A stretch of DNA of 64,000 nucleotides from GCA-2733415 sp964276095. GTDB taxonomy: Bacteria > Bacteroidota > Bacteroidia > Flavobacteriales > Flavobacteriaceae. The notes under the pieces are model-generated. The model was not told the origin of the DNA. It worked only from the letters and a program-made list of their open reading frames with translations, and did no database searches. Positions 17,197 through 25,190 of this stretch are shown here, one piece after another. How positions within the stretch are numbered: position 1 is the stretch's first letter; each line of letters opens with the position of its first letter. The DNA is taken from the NCBI GenBank assembly GCA_964276095.1, contig CAXYDR010000003.1, positions 868,001 through 932,000 of the forward strand, read 5' to 3'. Made by a program: the position numbers and the translations under genes.

Positions 17197-17889
17197 TTAA
17201 TCCCTATTACTAGACAAATATCTCCCAATAAAATAGACCAATGTTGACAACGCTCCTATTGCAGCGACTAAATAGGTTCTTGCAGCCCATTTTAAAGCAT
17301 CTTTTGCGCCAGCATGCTCTTCCCTAGTCAACATGTTTTTATTTTCCAACCAAGCCAACGCTCTATTACTCGCATCATATTCAACAGGTAAAGTAATCAC
17401 ACTAAATAACGCCATTACTCCATAAATAGCAATTCCAGCAAGCATAACCATTTGCCCCATTGCCGAACTAAATGACAAGGCTATACCTCCCATAATTACC
17501 CATTGTGACAACCCAGAGGCTACATTTACAATAGGTACAATTTTTGAACGCATTGTTAACCATGAATATGCTGTTGCGTGTTGCACTGCATGACCACACT
17601 CATGAGCTGCAACTGCAGCTGCTGATGCATTTCGTTGATTATACACCACCTCACTTAAGTTAACTGTTTTATCTCTTGGGTTATAGTGATCGGTTAATTT
17701 CCCCGGTGTTGAAATTACTTTTACATCAGAAATACCATGATCTTTAAGCATTTTTTCTGCTATTTCAGCCCCGGACATTCCGTTCCTTAAATGCAATCCA
17801 GAATACTTCTTAAATTTATTTTGTAATCGTTTGCTTACTAAAGAACTTAGTAAAGCTATTGCTCCTGCAATAATATAATATCCCAACAT
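17197..17889 (-). CDS. Membrane-anchored zinc metallopeptidase, YugP family
   Basis: 230 residues: an N-terminal membrane helix (about 3-20), a zinc site H96-E-C-G-H100 (AAHECGHAVQHA), and further helices at about 125-165 and 205-222. The NGMSGAEIAEKML and DHYNPRDKTVNLSE stretches are typical of the YugP-type (neutral zinc peptidase 2) family. Its substrate is unknown. It is a single leftward gene ending in a terminator. Confidence 0.85.
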   Translation of the reverse strand: MLGYYIIAGAIALLSSLVSKRLQNKFKKYSGLHLRNGMSGAEIAEKMLKDHGISDVKVISTPGKLTDHYNPRDKTVNLSEVVYNQRNASAAAVAAHECGHAVQHATAYSWLTMRSKIVPIVNVASGLSQWVIMGGIALSFSSAMGQMVMLAGIAIYGVMALFSVITLPVEYDASNRALAWLENKNMLTREEHAGAKDALKWAARTYLVAAIGALSTLVYFIGRYLSSNRD

Positions 17890-17970
17890 AATTTTCGCCT
17901 TTTTGTAAAGTTACAAAAGTTTAAGAACAAAAATCTAGCCAATATCTTTGAAGTACTTATAGGTGACTAA

Positions 17971-18567
17971 CTAATCTTTCCACACAACACTTTCCATCAA
18001 CACCTGAATATCTTTTTTAAGATATTGTGCTGCAGGTAAAATAGAATCGTAATTAGGCTTTACGTTAAAATATGCCGCTCCTCTTAAGAAATGCTTTTTA
18101 TTATCTGTAATATAAAATTGTACTGGCGAAGCTGCATCACCCTCTATTTCATACACCATTCCGTATCTATTGTGAGTTTTATCTTCAAAAGGGTAAGTTC
18201 CGATACTTTCTGCTTTCTGAGCATGAGACTGGGTTAAATCTTGAGCTTCTTTTAATGACTTAGCTAACAACTCTTCATCAACACCTATATATGTGATGTG
18301 TATTTTCCCATTTAAACGCGGATAACTTAAGTTCATACCGCAATAATCCCCACCACCTCTTGGTTTTTCAACTTTAGTAACGGCATTTATATCAAAAGTG
18401 AATGGACAATTAGATAAGTATTCCTTATAAACGGCTTCTGGATATTCTAATTTTAAATACCCTTTTGGCTTAGGCGTAGGGTCTTCTTTACATGATCCTA
18501 AAATCAATGCTCCAAAAACCAATACTATGATTATTAATTGTCTGATAATAATATGTTTTTTTTTAAT
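17971..18567 (-). CDS. gldD: Gliding motility lipoprotein GldD, apparent ATT start
   Basis: Mature part CKEDPTPKPKGYLKLEYP and the rest of the sequence match flavobacterial GldD, a lipoprotein required for gliding and linked to type IX secretion. The first ATG/GTG/TTG in frame is a TTG at 18522, which would leave MVFGALILGSC, a signal peptide without its charged n-region. The frame continues upstream to a TGA with no ATG or GTG. Starting at the ATT at 18565-18567 gives M-KKKH-IIIRQ-LIIIVLVFGALILGSC, an ideal lipoprotein signal. The ATT lies 28 bases after pheS in the mutY-ssb-gldE-pheS-gldD operon. Product identity is firm; the start is inference. Confidence 0.85.
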   Translation of the reverse strand: MKKKHIIIRQLIIIVLVFGALILGSCKEDPTPKPKGYLKLEYPEAVYKEYLSNCPFTFDINAVTKVEKPRGGGDYCGMNLSYPRLNGKIHITYIGVDEELLAKSLKEAQDLTQSHAQKAESIGTYPFEDKTHNRYGMVYEIEGDAASPVQFYITDNKKHFLRGAAYFNVKPNYDSILPAAQYLKKDIQVLMESVVWKD

Positions 18568-18595
18568 TCTGTTTCATCAAAGGTCACAACGTGAC

Positions 18596-19615
18596 TTAGA
18601 ACGACGATTTAAATTGTTCTAAGAAACGAACATCGTTTTCGTAAAACATTCTAATATCACCAATTTGATGTAGCAACATTGCAATACGCTCTATCCCCAC
18701 TCCAAATGCAAACCCCGAATACTCTTTAGGATCGATACCACAATTGATTAACACGTTAGGATCTACCATTCCGCATCCACCAATTTCCAACCAACCGGTT
18801 CCTTTGGTAATTCTATAATCAGTTTCCGTTTTTAATCCCCAGTAAATATCTACTTCAGCACTTGGCTCAGTAAATGGGAAATATGACGGACGTAAACGTA
18901 TTTTAGATTTCCCGAACATTTCTTTTGTGAAATACAACAAAGTCTGTTTTAAGTCAGCAAATGAAACGTCTTTATCAATATATAATCCTTCTACTTGATG
19001 AAATATACAATGAGACCTAGAGGAAATAGCTTCGTTTCTAAATACTCTACCCGGAGATATAGTACGAATTGGCGGCTTATTATTTTCCATATAACGAACC
19101 TGAACAGAACTTGTATGTGTTCTTAATAAAATATCTGGGTCTGTTTGTATGAAAAATGTATCCTGCATATCTCTAGCTGGATGATATTCTGGTAAGTTTA
19201 ACGCTGTAAAATTATGCCAGTCATCTTCAATTTCTGGACCTTCAGAAACATTAAACCCTATATTAGAAAAGATATCTATGATTTGATTTTTTACTAAAGA
19301 AACAGGATGTCTTGACCCTATAGAAATAGGTTCAGCTGGACGAGATAAATCACCATAACCACCTTTTACTTCTTCTTTAGCCTCTAATTCCTCTTTTAAG
19401 GAATTAACTTTATCTTGAGCTGTAGCCTTCAACATATTTATAGCTTGACCAAATTCTTTTTTCTGATCATTTGCTACATTTTTGAATTCAGCAAAAAAAT
19501 CGTTTAGCACTCCTTTTTTACCTAAGTATTTAATTCTAAACGCTTCAACTTCTTCTTTTGTTTGCGCTTTAAACTCTTCAGCTTCTCCAATAATTTCCTT
19601 AATCTTATCTATCAT
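18596..19615 (-). CDS. pheS: Phenylalanine--tRNA ligase alpha subunit
   Basis: 339 residues. An N-terminal coiled-coil arm (about 1-85) precedes the class II catalytic core, with motif 2 in VFRNEAISSRSH and motif 3 in GFAFGVGIERIAM. SRPAEPISIGSRHPVS marks the start of the core. The start at 19615 (MIDKIKEIIG) is preferred over an ATG eight codons upstream because family members begin there. It needs the beta subunit, pheT, which is not in this window. It sits between a 118-residue unknown and gldD. Confidence 0.93.
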   Translation of the reverse strand: MIDKIKEIIGEAEEFKAQTKEEVEAFRIKYLGKKGVLNDFFAEFKNVANDQKKEFGQAINMLKATAQDKVNSLKEELEAKEEVKGGYGDLSRPAEPISIGSRHPVSLVKNQIIDIFSNIGFNVSEGPEIEDDWHNFTALNLPEYHPARDMQDTFFIQTDPDILLRTHTSSVQVRYMENNKPPIRTISPGRVFRNEAISSRSHCIFHQVEGLYIDKDVSFADLKQTLLYFTKEMFGKSKIRLRPSYFPFTEPSAEVDIYWGLKTETDYRITKGTGWLEIGGCGMVDPNVLINCGIDPKEYSGFAFGVGIERIAMLLHQIGDIRMFYENDVRFLEQFKSSF

Positions 19616-19658
19616 CGTGCTCGTTTTTGCGAAATGCAAATTTACAACTAAAAATTCT

Positions 19659-20015
19659 TTATGCTATTACTTCCTTTTCTAAAAAATACCCCACAACAGC
19701 TTCTTTCATTAAAACAGTTTGCTCTCCTGCTTTTAGCGTAGGCAAAGCTTCTAATGTTTTATAATGTGGCCAACCGTCATCATCAAAATATTCAAATTCA
19801 TAGTACCCATAAGGTTCTAGCAACCTGCAAATAGCTATATGAATTAAATCTACCTTATCATCTTTTTTAAATTTCCTATCTAACTGACCTAACTCCTGCA
19901 CACCAATTAAATAGATGATACTATCTAAATCAAGTGGATCACCATCAGCAAATTGATCAGACAACACTTTAACTACATTACCCCAACGCTCTTTTAACTC
20001 CTCATCTCTTGCCAT
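19659..20015 (-). CDS. Conserved hypothetical protein, 118 aa
   Basis: Acidic cytoplasmic protein with no signal or membrane helix. The patterns DPLDLDSIIYLIGVQELG and YYEFEYFDDDGWPHYKTLE suggest a small alpha/beta protein. I recall similar proteins next to gldE and pheS in other flavobacteria but know no function. Gap to gldE 68 bases, to pheS 43 bases, same strand. Confidence 0.75.
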   Translation of the reverse strand: MARDEELKERWGNVVKVLSDQFADGDPLDLDSIIYLIGVQELGQLDRKFKKDDKVDLIHIAICRLLEPYGYYEFEYFDDDGWPHYKTLEALPTLKAGEQTVLMKEAVVGYFLEKEVIA

Positions 20016-20083
20016 ATCATTAAATAATTAAGTCGCAAAAATAAGGAGTTTTTAATAACTTTTACTGTTTTTATAAAAGGATG

Positions 20084-21373
20084 CTATTTTGGTAAGGTGA
20101 TTTTTAATTGTTTAATTCGTTTTCTATCCAACGATTCCACAGTGAAGACATGCTTGTGAAATGTTATTTTGTCGTTTTTTTTAGGAAAAGAACCTGAAAT
20201 CTCTAATACAAAACCAGCTATTGTTTCTGCTTCTCCCTTATTAGATTCAAACAATTCAACATCCAAATCAGCAACTCTGTAAATATCTTTTAAAGAAGTT
20301 TTCCCTTCGAATACATAATTGAAATCATCTAATTTTGAATAAATTAAGCTTTCATCGTCAAACTCATCATTAATATCTCCGATAATTTCCTCTACAATAT
20401 CCTCTAGAGAAACCACACCTGAAGTACCTCCATACTCATCAACAACTATTGCCAAGTGTACTTTCTTCTCTTGAAATTCTTTTAGCAAATCGTCTAATTT
20501 TTTGTTTTCTGGAACAAAAAATGGCTCCCTAACTAACTCTTGCCATTTTACAGTTTTCTCTTCTAAATACGGCAGTAAATCTTTTACATATAGCACTCCT
20601 GTAATTTTATCCAAATTTTCTTCATAAACAGGAATTCTTGAATAGCCTGCTTTAGTAATTTGCTTTATTATTTCAGGAAAAGATGTTGCTACATCCAGTG
20701 CAAAAATATCCATCCTAGAACGCATTACTTGTTTTGTGTCTGTATTCCCAAAAGATACGATTCCTCTAAGTATTTTTTGCTCTTCATCTGTTGTTGCTTC
20801 TTCAGACGTTAACTCTAAAGCTTGCGACAATTGACTAATACTAATTTCAGACTTTGATTTTGCTAATTTATTCTCTAAAAAAGTCGTTCCTAATTGCATT
20901 GGAACACTAAAAACACTCAGTAAACTTTGCATTACTCCAATTGGTTTTGCCATAAAACTCGAGAACTTTTCATTGTTCCTACTAGCATAAACCTTGGGCA
21001 ATATTTCTCCAAAAAGTAAAATTAAAAACGTAACAACTATCACCTCAATTATGAACCTAATTTCTTCTGACAAATCAGAAAGTAACATACTACTTAAAGA
21101 TGCAAACAGTAAAACTATAGCGATGTTTATAAAATTGTTAGCAACCAATATAGTTGCCAACAATCGTTTAGGATTAGATAATAGCTTAGCGACTAATTTC
21201 CTCTTTTTAAATGTTTTTGATTCAACATCTAACTGAGTTTGTTTTAAAGAAAAAAAAGCAACTTCAGATCCAGAAATTAATGCTGAAAAAAACAATAAAA
21301 ATATAAGTGCTGCTATACTAATTAATGAGCTACTGCTAAATAATGTAATAAAAAATTGAATACTGGGGTCCAA
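20084..21373 (-). CDS. gldE: GldE-type CBS domain membrane protein (HlyC/CorC family)
   Basis: 429 residues. A DUF21/CNNM membrane domain covers about residues 15-195 with a conserved SGSEVAFFSLKQTQ, two CBS domains cover about 205-335 (VMRSRMDIFAL to VSLEDIVEEIIGDI), and a CorC-HlyC C-terminal domain follows. Close relatives in gliding flavobacteria are called GldE, whose gene lies with gldD, ssb and mutY exactly as here. GldE supports gliding; the CorC-like architecture suggests metal ion transport or sensing. The context raises confidence in the name. Confidence 0.88.
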   Translation of the reverse strand: MDPSIQFFITLFSSSSLISIAALIFLLFFSALISGSEVAFFSLKQTQLDVESKTFKKRKLVAKLLSNPKRLLATILVANNFINIAIVLLFASLSSMLLSDLSEEIRFIIEVIVVTFLILLFGEILPKVYASRNNEKFSSFMAKPIGVMQSLLSVFSVPMQLGTTFLENKLAKSKSEISISQLSQALELTSEEATTDEEQKILRGIVSFGNTDTKQVMRSRMDIFALDVATSFPEIIKQITKAGYSRIPVYEENLDKITGVLYVKDLLPYLEEKTVKWQELVREPFFVPENKKLDDLLKEFQEKKVHLAIVVDEYGGTSGVVSLEDIVEEIIGDINDEFDDESLIYSKLDDFNYVFEGKTSLKDIYRVADLDVELFESNKGEAETIAGFVLEISGSFPKKNDKITFHKHVFTVESLDRKRIKQLKITLPK

Positions 21374-21397
21374 TATAAATTTTGTTTTAGTTAAATA

Positions 21398-21847
21398 TTA
21401 AAATGGCAGATCATCATTATCATCAGAGGCAGGTTGTTGTGGTGTCTGCGGTTGTTGTTGCGCTGCAGAAGCTTGCCCTGCATTTGAAGCCTGTTGTTGC
21501 CCAGCTCCGTCAGATTTTGGTGATAAAAATGTAAAGTCTTGTACTTGAATTTCGGTAGAATACCTCGTGTTTCCATCTTCTGCCTGCCATTGCCTAGATT
21601 TTATACGTCCTTCAACATATATTTTATCTCCTTTTTTAAGGTATTTTTCACAAATTTCTGCAGCTTTATTACGTACTACAATGTTATGCCATTCTGTATT
21701 GGTAACGCGCTCACCGGTTTGCTTACTAGTATATGTTTCACTTGTCGCAATCGGAAATCTTCCTACACAATTTCCCCCTTCAAAATAATGCATTTTAACA
21801 TCATCTCCTAAATTCCCAATTAACATTACTTTGTTTAAAGTGCTCAT
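21398..21847 (-). CDS. ssb: Single-stranded DNA-binding protein
   Basis: 149 residues. OB-fold of about 105 residues beginning MSTLNKVMLIGNLGDD, with NTEWHNIVV and YVEGRIKSRQW in the usual places, then a Gln/Ala-rich linker and the acidic tip DDNDDLPF that recruits repair proteins. It covers and protects single-stranded DNA. It lies between mutY and gldE, 24 bases before gldE. Confidence 0.95.
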   Translation of the reverse strand: MSTLNKVMLIGNLGDDVKMHYFEGGNCVGRFPIATSETYTSKQTGERVTNTEWHNIVVRNKAAEICEKYLKKGDKIYVEGRIKSRQWQAEDGNTRYSTEIQVQDFTFLSPKSDGAGQQQASNAGQASAAQQQPQTPQQPASDDNDDLPF

Positions 21848-21892
21848 ATTATATTTTGTCTTTATATCAAAAATAGTGAATTTTTAATTCAT

Positions 21893-22933
21893 TTAAAACG
21901 AGAACTCATTAATAAAGTTTGCAATTAAAACAGGAACTGGATATTTTTCAATTTCTGAAACCGGTATTACCTGCTCTACCTCCTTATGCACAACTGCAAT
22001 CCAAAACCTAGTGTATATGTGTTGATGTGATAGTTTATGCACTATTTCTTTTTCATTATACATAATCAACTCAAAAGGCTCCACTAACAACTCCTTTTGC
22101 TCAACTTTACTCAACAACTCATCGTACTCAACTGTTCCTTCAGTTTCCACTAAAGGAAACTCATACAAATTAGCCCAGATTCCTTTCTCTGGTCTTTTAT
22201 TTAATTGTGTTGATTCATTATTAATGATTGGAACAATATAATTAAAGTAGCGCTTCCTAACTTTTATTTTTTTTAACTTCACTGGCAACTCGCCAACTTT
22301 ATTATTTTTTAGAGCAATACAACTTGTATTAAAAACACACGAGTCACAAAGTGGTTTTTTAGGAGTACAATGTGTTGCCCCAAACTCCATGATTGATTGA
22401 TTGTGTGTGTCTGGTTCATTTTTATCAATCAATTTTTGTGATAAATTTGAAAACAACTTAATCCCTTCAGTGGAATTAATTGCAATATCAACACCATATA
22501 ATCTAGCTAAAACTCGAAACACATTACCATCCAAAACCGCTTTTGGTTCTTTATAGCAGATAGACGCAATAGCACTTGCTGTATAATCACCTATTCCTTT
22601 TAATTTCTTCAAATCAATATAATTATCTGGAAAGACACCATTTAAGTCATTTGAAACATATTTTGCTGTCGCATGTAAATTTCTTGCTCTTGAGTAGTAT
22701 CCCAATCCTTGCCATAACTTTAACACCTCTTCTTCTTGGGCATCAGCTAAGTCTTTTACTCGCGGAAAAGCATCCACAAATTTCAAGTAATACGGTAACC
22801 CTTGAGCAACTCTTGTCTGTTGTAACATGATTTCTGATAACCATATTTTATATGGGTCTACGGTATTTCGCCAAGGCAAATTTCGTTTGTTTTTTAAGTA
22901 CCACGATATAAGGATTTTAGAGAAGTTTTGCAT
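21893..22933 (-). CDS. mutY: A/G-specific adenine glycosylase MutY
   Basis: 346 residues. The helix-hairpin-helix is LKGIGDYTAS (about 111-120), the catalytic Glu is E34 (WLSEIMLQQT), and the catalytic Asp is D135 (VLDGNVFR). A [4Fe-4S] cluster site is C189-x6-C196-x2-C199-x5-C205. The C-terminal NUDIX-like domain that recognises 8-oxoG covers about 220-346. It removes A paired with 8-oxoguanine. First gene of the mutY-ssb-gldE-hyp-pheS-gldD operon, divergent from the HU gene. Confidence 0.94.
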   Translation of the reverse strand: MQNFSKILISWYLKNKRNLPWRNTVDPYKIWLSEIMLQQTRVAQGLPYYLKFVDAFPRVKDLADAQEEEVLKLWQGLGYYSRARNLHATAKYVSNDLNGVFPDNYIDLKKLKGIGDYTASAIASICYKEPKAVLDGNVFRVLARLYGVDIAINSTEGIKLFSNLSQKLIDKNEPDTHNQSIMEFGATHCTPKKPLCDSCVFNTSCIALKNNKVGELPVKLKKIKVRKRYFNYIVPIINNESTQLNKRPEKGIWANLYEFPLVETEGTVEYDELLSKVEQKELLVEPFELIMYNEKEIVHKLSHQHIYTRFWIAVVHKEVEQVIPVSEIEKYPVPVLIANFINEFSF

Positions 22934-22994
22934 TTTATTTTATATTTGGCTAAATTAATTTTTTATCTGGTTAAATTTTAATCAATTAGCATTC

Positions 22995-23022
22995 TTGTTT
23001 GGAATATTAATTATTATATTTG
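22995..23022 (+). promoter_or_regulatory. Promoter of the HU gene
   Basis: TTG at 22995-22997, 17 bases, then TATATTTG at 23015-23022, which fits the Bacteroidetes TTG/TAnnTTTG pattern. Transcription would start near 23029, about 35 bases before the start codon. Confidence 0.6.
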
Positions 23023-23065
23023 CACACCTAAAATTTAACAAAAGGACTTAATAAATTTAATAGAA

Positions 23066-23356
23066 ATGACAAAAGCAGATATCGTAACTATAATTTCAGA
23101 AAAGTTAGGAATAGAGAAAGGTGATGTACAAGCAACTGTTGAATCTTTTATGAATGAGGTGAAAAACTCATTGGAAAGTGGTGACAATGTTTATTTAAGA
23201 GGTTTCGGAAGCTTTATCATTAAAACTAGAGCTGAAAAAACTGGAAGAAATATTTCAAAAAATACAACAATTAAAATACCTGCACACAATATACCTGCAT
23301 TTAAGCCAGCTAAAGTGTTTTTAGAAGGTGTGAAGACTAATGTAGAAGTAAAATAA
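23066..23356 (+). CDS. HU/IHF family DNA-binding protein
   Basis: 96 residues, the length of an HU subunit. MTKADIVTIISEKLG and the VYLRGFGSFIIKTRAEKTGRN arm are typical. The DNA-intercalating position reads IKIPAHNIPAFKP, where most HU proteins have the IxAxxxPxFxxG form. It bends DNA and organises the nucleoid. A 29-residue basic gene follows after 32 bases and probably shares its transcript. Confidence 0.93.
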   Translation: MTKADIVTIISEKLGIEKGDVQATVESFMNEVKNSLESGDNVYLRGFGSFIIKTRAEKTGRNISKNTTIKIPAHNIPAFKPAKVFLEGVKTNVEVK

Positions 23357-23388
23357 AAACGAATTATTAATCTAAAAAATTTCAAGTT

Positions 23389-23478
23389 ATGCCAAGTGGT
23401 AAGAAAAGAAAAAGACATAAAGTAGCGACACACAAGCGTAAAAAGCGTAGAAGAGCTAACCGTCACAAGAAAAAGTAG
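23389..23478 (+). CDS. 29-residue basic protein, resembling bS22/mS38
   Basis: ATG at 23389, stop TAG at 23476-23478. About 20 of 29 residues are Lys, Arg or His, with the core H-K-V-A-T-H-K-R-K-K-R-R-R-A-N-R. The spacing is like the HKxRKxxRRxRxxRR core of mycobacterial bS22 and the mitochondrial mS38/AURKAIP1 C-terminus, which bind rRNA at the decoding-side platform. The relation is inferred by eye. The stop codon lies inside the stem of the following terminator, so the gene is defined by its transcript. It follows the HU gene closely. It is too short for most automatic annotation. Confidence 0.7.
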   Translation: MPSGKKRKRHKVATHKRKKRRRANRHKKK

Positions 23479-23504
23479 TTTTTAAAACTACTTTTTCTTT
23501 TTTA
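23470..23504 (+). terminator. Terminator overlapping the end of the 29-residue gene
   Basis: AAAAAGTAGTTTT, 1-base loop as drawn (open to about 5 in practice), AAAACTACTTTTT, then CTTTTTT. The 5' arm covers the last codons and stop codon of the small gene. Confidence 0.75.
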
Positions 23505-23593
23505 AGTAAGTAGTTAATTTGAAGACATTTTAACTACAGTAAAAAAGAGTACCCATCTATACTAATTATGGTATGGATTAAATTAATTAAAGA

Positions 23594-25141
23594 GTGAACA
23601 AAGAATTAATTATCAGATCCAGTTCCTCAAAAGTTGATTTTGCCTTATTAAATGATGGAAAATTAATCGAATTACACAAAGAAGAGAATAGTGAAAACCA
23701 ATTTAATGTAGGAGATATATTTCTTGCAAAAATTAGGAAAACTATGCCTGGTCTTAATGCAGCTTTTGTAAATGTTGGCTATGAAAAAGATGGCTTTCTA
23801 CATTATCATGACTTAGGACCTAAAATATCTACTTCGCTGAAATTCGTAAAAAGTGTAAGCACCGGTAAATTAAAAGATTTTAATCTGAGTAATTTTCCGT
23901 TCGAGAGTGAAATTGATAAAGACGGAAGCGTTAATGACGCTTTAAAATCTAATCAATCAATTCTTGTACAAGTTGTAAAAGAACCAATTTCTACAAAAGG
24001 ACCACGATTAAGCTCCGAGCTATCTATAGCTGGGCGTTTTATTGTTTTAGTTCCTTTTTCTGACCGTGTTTCTATCTCTCAAAAAATTGAAGATAAAGCC
24101 GAAAAAAGTCGTTTAAAGAAATTAGTTCATAGCATCAAACCGAAAGGATTTGGTGTTATCGTTCGTACAGTAGCGGAAGGCAAAAAAACAGCCGAACTGG
24201 ACAAAGACATGCAAAATTTGCTGGCCAAGTGGACAGCAATGTGCAAAAAACTTCATAAAGCAGAATTACCCTCAACTGTTTTAAGCGAAATGAATAAAAC
24301 CTCTTCTATTTTAAGAGATTTATTTAATGATTCATTTTCTGCTATTCACGTTGATGATAAAGCGCTTTATGGACAAATTAAACAAACGGTGCAACGTATT
24401 GCGCCGAAGAAAGAATCAATCGTTAAGCTACACCAATCTGATATCCCTATTTTTGAAAAATACGGAGTTGAACGTCAGATTAAAACAGCGTTTGGTCAAA
24501 CGGTTTCCTCTAGTAAAGGAACCTATTTAGTTATTGAACATACCGAAGCTTTACATGTTATAGATGTAAACAGTGGTAATAGATCTAATAAATCTAAAAG
24601 CCAAGAAGGTACAGCTCTAGAAGTTAATATTATTGCAGCTACAGAAGTTGCAAGACAATTAAGACTTAGAGACATGGGAGGAATTATTGTAGTCGATTTT
24701 ATTGACATGTCAAGTCCTGAAAACAGAAAACAATTGTTTCAGCATTTGAAAGATGAAATGGCTAGCGATAAGGCTAAACATAAGATATTACCTCCAAGTA
24801 AATTTGGGTTAATACAGATAACTAGACAACGTGTTAGACCAGAAGTAAAAATCAAAACATTAGAGAAAAATCCTAATGACAAAAGTGGAGCTGAAGTTGA
24901 AGCTCCTATTGTATTGATACAAAAAATAACTTCTGAACTTGACAGAATATTAAGTAAAGACCCTAAAAAAGTAGTGCTACATGTACACCCTTTTATAGCA
25001 GCTTTTTTAAAACAAGGATTTCCATCAATCCGTTCTAAATGGTTTTTAGAACATAAAAAATGGATTAAAATATTACCTAGAGATGCTTACACGTATCTAG
25101 AATATCATTTTTATAATGATAAAGGAAAAAAAATTAGATAA
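23594..25141 (+). CDS. rng: Ribonuclease E/G family protein
   Basis: 515 residues. An S1-type RNA-binding domain covers about 35-125 (VGDIFLAKIRKTMPGLNAAFVNVG), followed by the RNase H-like and DNase I-like catalytic core, with magnesium-binding aspartates in HVIDVNSGN and IIVVDFIDMS. It lacks the long degradosome scaffold of RNase E, so it is RNase G-like. It processes rRNA and turns over mRNA. The start is GTG at 23594; no ATG fits better. It is downstream of HU and the 29-residue gene but separated by a terminator. Confidence 0.92.
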   Translation: MNKELIIRSSSSKVDFALLNDGKLIELHKEENSENQFNVGDIFLAKIRKTMPGLNAAFVNVGYEKDGFLHYHDLGPKISTSLKFVKSVSTGKLKDFNLSNFPFESEIDKDGSVNDALKSNQSILVQVVKEPISTKGPRLSSELSIAGRFIVLVPFSDRVSISQKIEDKAEKSRLKKLVHSIKPKGFGVIVRTVAEGKKTAELDKDMQNLLAKWTAMCKKLHKAELPSTVLSEMNKTSSILRDLFNDSFSAIHVDDKALYGQIKQTVQRIAPKKESIVKLHQSDIPIFEKYGVERQIKTAFGQTVSSSKGTYLVIEHTEALHVIDVNSGNRSNKSKSQEGTALEVNIIAATEVARQLRLRDMGGIIVVDFIDMSSPENRKQLFQHLKDEMASDKAKHKILPPSKFGLIQITRQRVRPEVKIKTLEKNPNDKSGAEVEAPIVLIQKITSELDRILSKDPKKVVLHVHPFIAAFLKQGFPSIRSKWFLEHKKWIKILPRDAYTYLEYHFYNDKGKKIR

Positions 25142-25173
25142 AAAAAACCAGCGAAATTCGCTGGTTTTTTTTG
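25141..25173. terminator. Bidirectional terminator
   Basis: AACCAGCGA, loop AAT, TCGCTGGTT with T's to the right and A's to the left, between convergent rng and the T9SS cargo gene. Confidence 0.88.
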
Positions 25174-25190
25174 TTCCAATACTATGCTTA

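Noticed and set aside
18520..18522. TTG as the true start of gldD
   Set aside because: It leaves the signal peptide without its positive n-region; the upstream ATT explains the sequence better, though it is not proven.
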